This document shows positions 62,725-64,000 of a stretch of 64,000 bases of DNA, piece by piece. The DNA is taken from NCBI RefSeq assembly GCF_039822625.1, contig NZ_JBDLLG010000006.1, positions 1 through 64,000 on the forward strand, written 5' to 3'. Positions within the stretch are counted from its first letter, which is position 1. Every line of letters begins with the position of its first letter. Made by a program: the position numbers and the translations under genes. The notes under the pieces are model-generated. The model saw nothing but the letters and a program-made list of their open reading frames with translations. It had not been told where the DNA came from and searched no databases. The stretch is from Marinimicrobium locisalis. GTDB taxonomy: Bacteria > Pseudomonadota > Gammaproteobacteria > Pseudomonadales > Cellvibrionaceae.

Positions 62725-64000
62725 TCACTCAGTGTCCAGCCAGTCGACCTTGTCCATTTTGCGGACAATGACGAATTCATCGCGGTTGCAGCCTACGGTG
62801 CCGTAATAGTTGAAGCCGTAGGCCTGTTGGGCGTAGCCACCGATCATATGGGTGGGTTTCATCACCGCACGGGTCACGGAGTTGTGAATCCCGCCGCGGG
62901 TTTTGGTCAGGTTTGACCCCGGGGTGTTGATGATCCGCTCTTGGGCGTGATACATCATGCTCATGCCCTGGGGTACCCGCTGGGAGACGACCGCTCGACA
63001 GGCGATGGCGCCGTTGACATTGAAGACGTCGATCCAGTCGTTATCCTCAATGCCGGCTAACTTGGCGTCGTGTTCGCTCAGCCAAACTATCGGGCCACCG
63101 CGTGACAGGGTCTGCATCAACAGGTTGTCCGAATAGGTGCTGTGAATGCCCCACTTTTGGTGCGGGGTGATCCAGTTGAGCACCAGCTCTTTGTTACCGT
63201 TGCTGCGCTGGTTGAGGATCGGCTCGATGGTTTTCAGGTTCACCGGCGGCTTGTACAGACAATGCTGCTCACCGAAATCGAGCATCCACTCGTGATCCTG
63301 ATAGAACTGCTGCCGGCCGGTGATGGTGCGCCACGGAATCAGCTCATGCACGTTGGTATAACCCGCGTTGTAGGACACATGCTCATCTTCCAGACCCGAC
63401 CAGGTCGGTGAGGAAATGATCTTGCGTGGCTGAGCGACGATATCGCGGAAACGGATTTTCTCTTCCTCTTTAGGCAGCGCCAGGTGCTTGTGATCCCGGC
63501 CGGTAATTTTACCCAAGGCGTCCCAGGCTTTTACCGCCACATGGCCATTGGTTTCCGGAGCCAAGGACAGAATCACTTCGCAGGCGTCGATGGCAGACTC
63601 AATCCGGGGACGGCCTTTGTTGGCCCCCTCTTCATGATGCACGCGGTTGAGCTTACCGAGGAACGCCACTTCTTCTTTGGTATCCCAGTTGATGCCCTTA
63701 CCGCCGTTGCCCAGTTTGTCCATCAACGGGCCAAGGGAGGTAAAACGGTGGTAGGTGTTGGGATAGTCCCGCTCCACCACGTTGATGTTGGGCATGGTCA
63801 CTCCAGGCACCGCATCGCACTCGCCTTTCCACCAGGCTTTTACACCGTAGGGCTGGGCCATTTCCCCCGGGGAGTCGTGCATGATGGGTGTGGTCACCAC
63901 ATCCTGCTCCACGCCCAGGTGGCCGTTGGTGAGCTCCGAGAACTTTTTGGCGATGCCCTTGAAAATGTCCCAGTCGCTGCGCGATTCCCACACCGGGTCG
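62725..64000 (-). CDS. narG: Respiratory nitrate reductase alpha subunit, C-terminal part
   Basis: About 425 C-terminal residues of the catalytic molybdo-bis-MGD subunit are visible; the gene continues beyond the window edge, so the true start is not seen. The end of the chain includes the region GIHSTYSDNLLMQTLSRGGPIVWLSEHDAKLAG and the tail YAQQAYGFNYYGTVGCNRDEFVIVRKM, typical of NarG. First gene seen of the narGHJI-parvulin operon; its regulatory region lies outside the window. Confidence 0.96.
   Translation of the reverse strand, partial: DPVWESRSDWDIFKGIAKKFSELTNGHLGVEQDVVTTPIMHDSPGEMAQPYGVKAWWKGECDAVPGVTMPNINVVERDYPNTYHRFTSLGPLMDKLGNGGKGINWDTKEEVAFLGKLNRVHHEEGANKGRPRIESAIDACEVILSLAPETNGHVAVKAWDALGKITGRDHKHLALPKEEEKIRFRDIVAQPRKIISSPTWSGLEDEHVSYNAGYTNVHELIPWRTITGRQQFYQDHEWMLDFGEQHCLYKPPVNLKTIEPILNQRSNGNKELVLNWITPHQKWGIHSTYSDNLLMQTLSRGGPIVWLSEHDAKLAGIEDNDWIDVFNVNGAIACRAVVSQRVPQGMSMMYHAQERIINTPGSNLTKTRGGIHNSVTRAVMKPTHMIGGYAQQAYGFNYYGTVGCNRDEFVIVRKMDKVDWLDTE

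Overview
The window looks like a piece of chromosome from a marine, plant-polysaccharide-degrading gammaproteobacterium, perhaps close to the Cellvibrionales (Marinimicrobium- or Microbulbifer-like). That placement is inferred from gene content only (Orn/RsgA pair, Cti, RimK-family ligase, SelD fusion, pectinesterase, NarGHJI, REP-type palindromes and a fairly high G+C background) and was not checked by any search.

Layout. 1-4.7 kb: housekeeping genes (orn, rsgA, a rhodanese, a RimK-family ATP-grasp ligase, a DUF3859 protein). 4.7-13.8 kb: a guanidine uptake and breakdown operon on the minus strand, preceded in order by a probable NtrC site, a sigma-54 promoter and a guanidine-I (ykkC) riboswitch. 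13.9-26.5 kb: scattered metabolic and regulatory genes (small lipoprotein, DUF1328, acetyltransferase-nitrilase fusion, MFS, cti, degenerate GGDEF-EAL protein, mtfA, hemN with an Anr/FNR box, purEK). 26.7-29.1 kb: an EgtB/SenA-type sulfoxide or selenoxide synthase next to a stand-alone OvoA-C-terminal-like methyltransferase, a candidate ovothiol or ovoselenol pathway. 30.1-39.8 kb: an AT-richer minus-strand cluster that reads as an unusual class IIb-like microcin operon: HlyD-type adaptor, C39 peptidase/ABC exporter, a 73-codon Gly/Ala-rich precursor with a double-glycine-type leader, a two-helix immunity candidate, a SelO-like MchC/MceJ-type protein, an HlyC-like MchD/MceI-type protein, and then two glycosyltransferases and a pyruvyltransferase. 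40-45.3 kb: a selD fusion gene, two lipoproteins, a decayed copy of the selD 3' end and an EEP-nuclease-like protein. 45.4-50.5 kb: a three-subunit molybdenum hydroxylase with its MocA-type cofactor enzyme. 50.6-53.4 kb: a sigma-54-preceded formate/nitrite-family channel and a PP2C-kinase fusion. 53.5-58.8 kb: pectinesterase, senB and a PhnDCE-type transporter that may carry a selenium oxyanion. 58.8-64 kb: narG (cut by the window edge), narH, narJ, narI and a parvulin.

Themes. Nitrogen: guanidine, nitrite/formate-type and nitrate genes are all present, two of them behind sigma-54 promoters with NtrC-like sites. Selenium: selD, senB, the PhnDCE-like transporter and the synthase/methyltransferase pair together suggest a selenometabolite pathway spread over several loci. 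Repeats: besides REP-type GTAG palindromes there are four copies of an unusual element in which a conserved 51-nt apical core sits between long arms that are exactly complementary within each copy but differ between copies. The two strongest candidates for something undescribed are the glycosylation-equipped microcin cluster (30-40 kb) and this conserved-core, variable-stem element.
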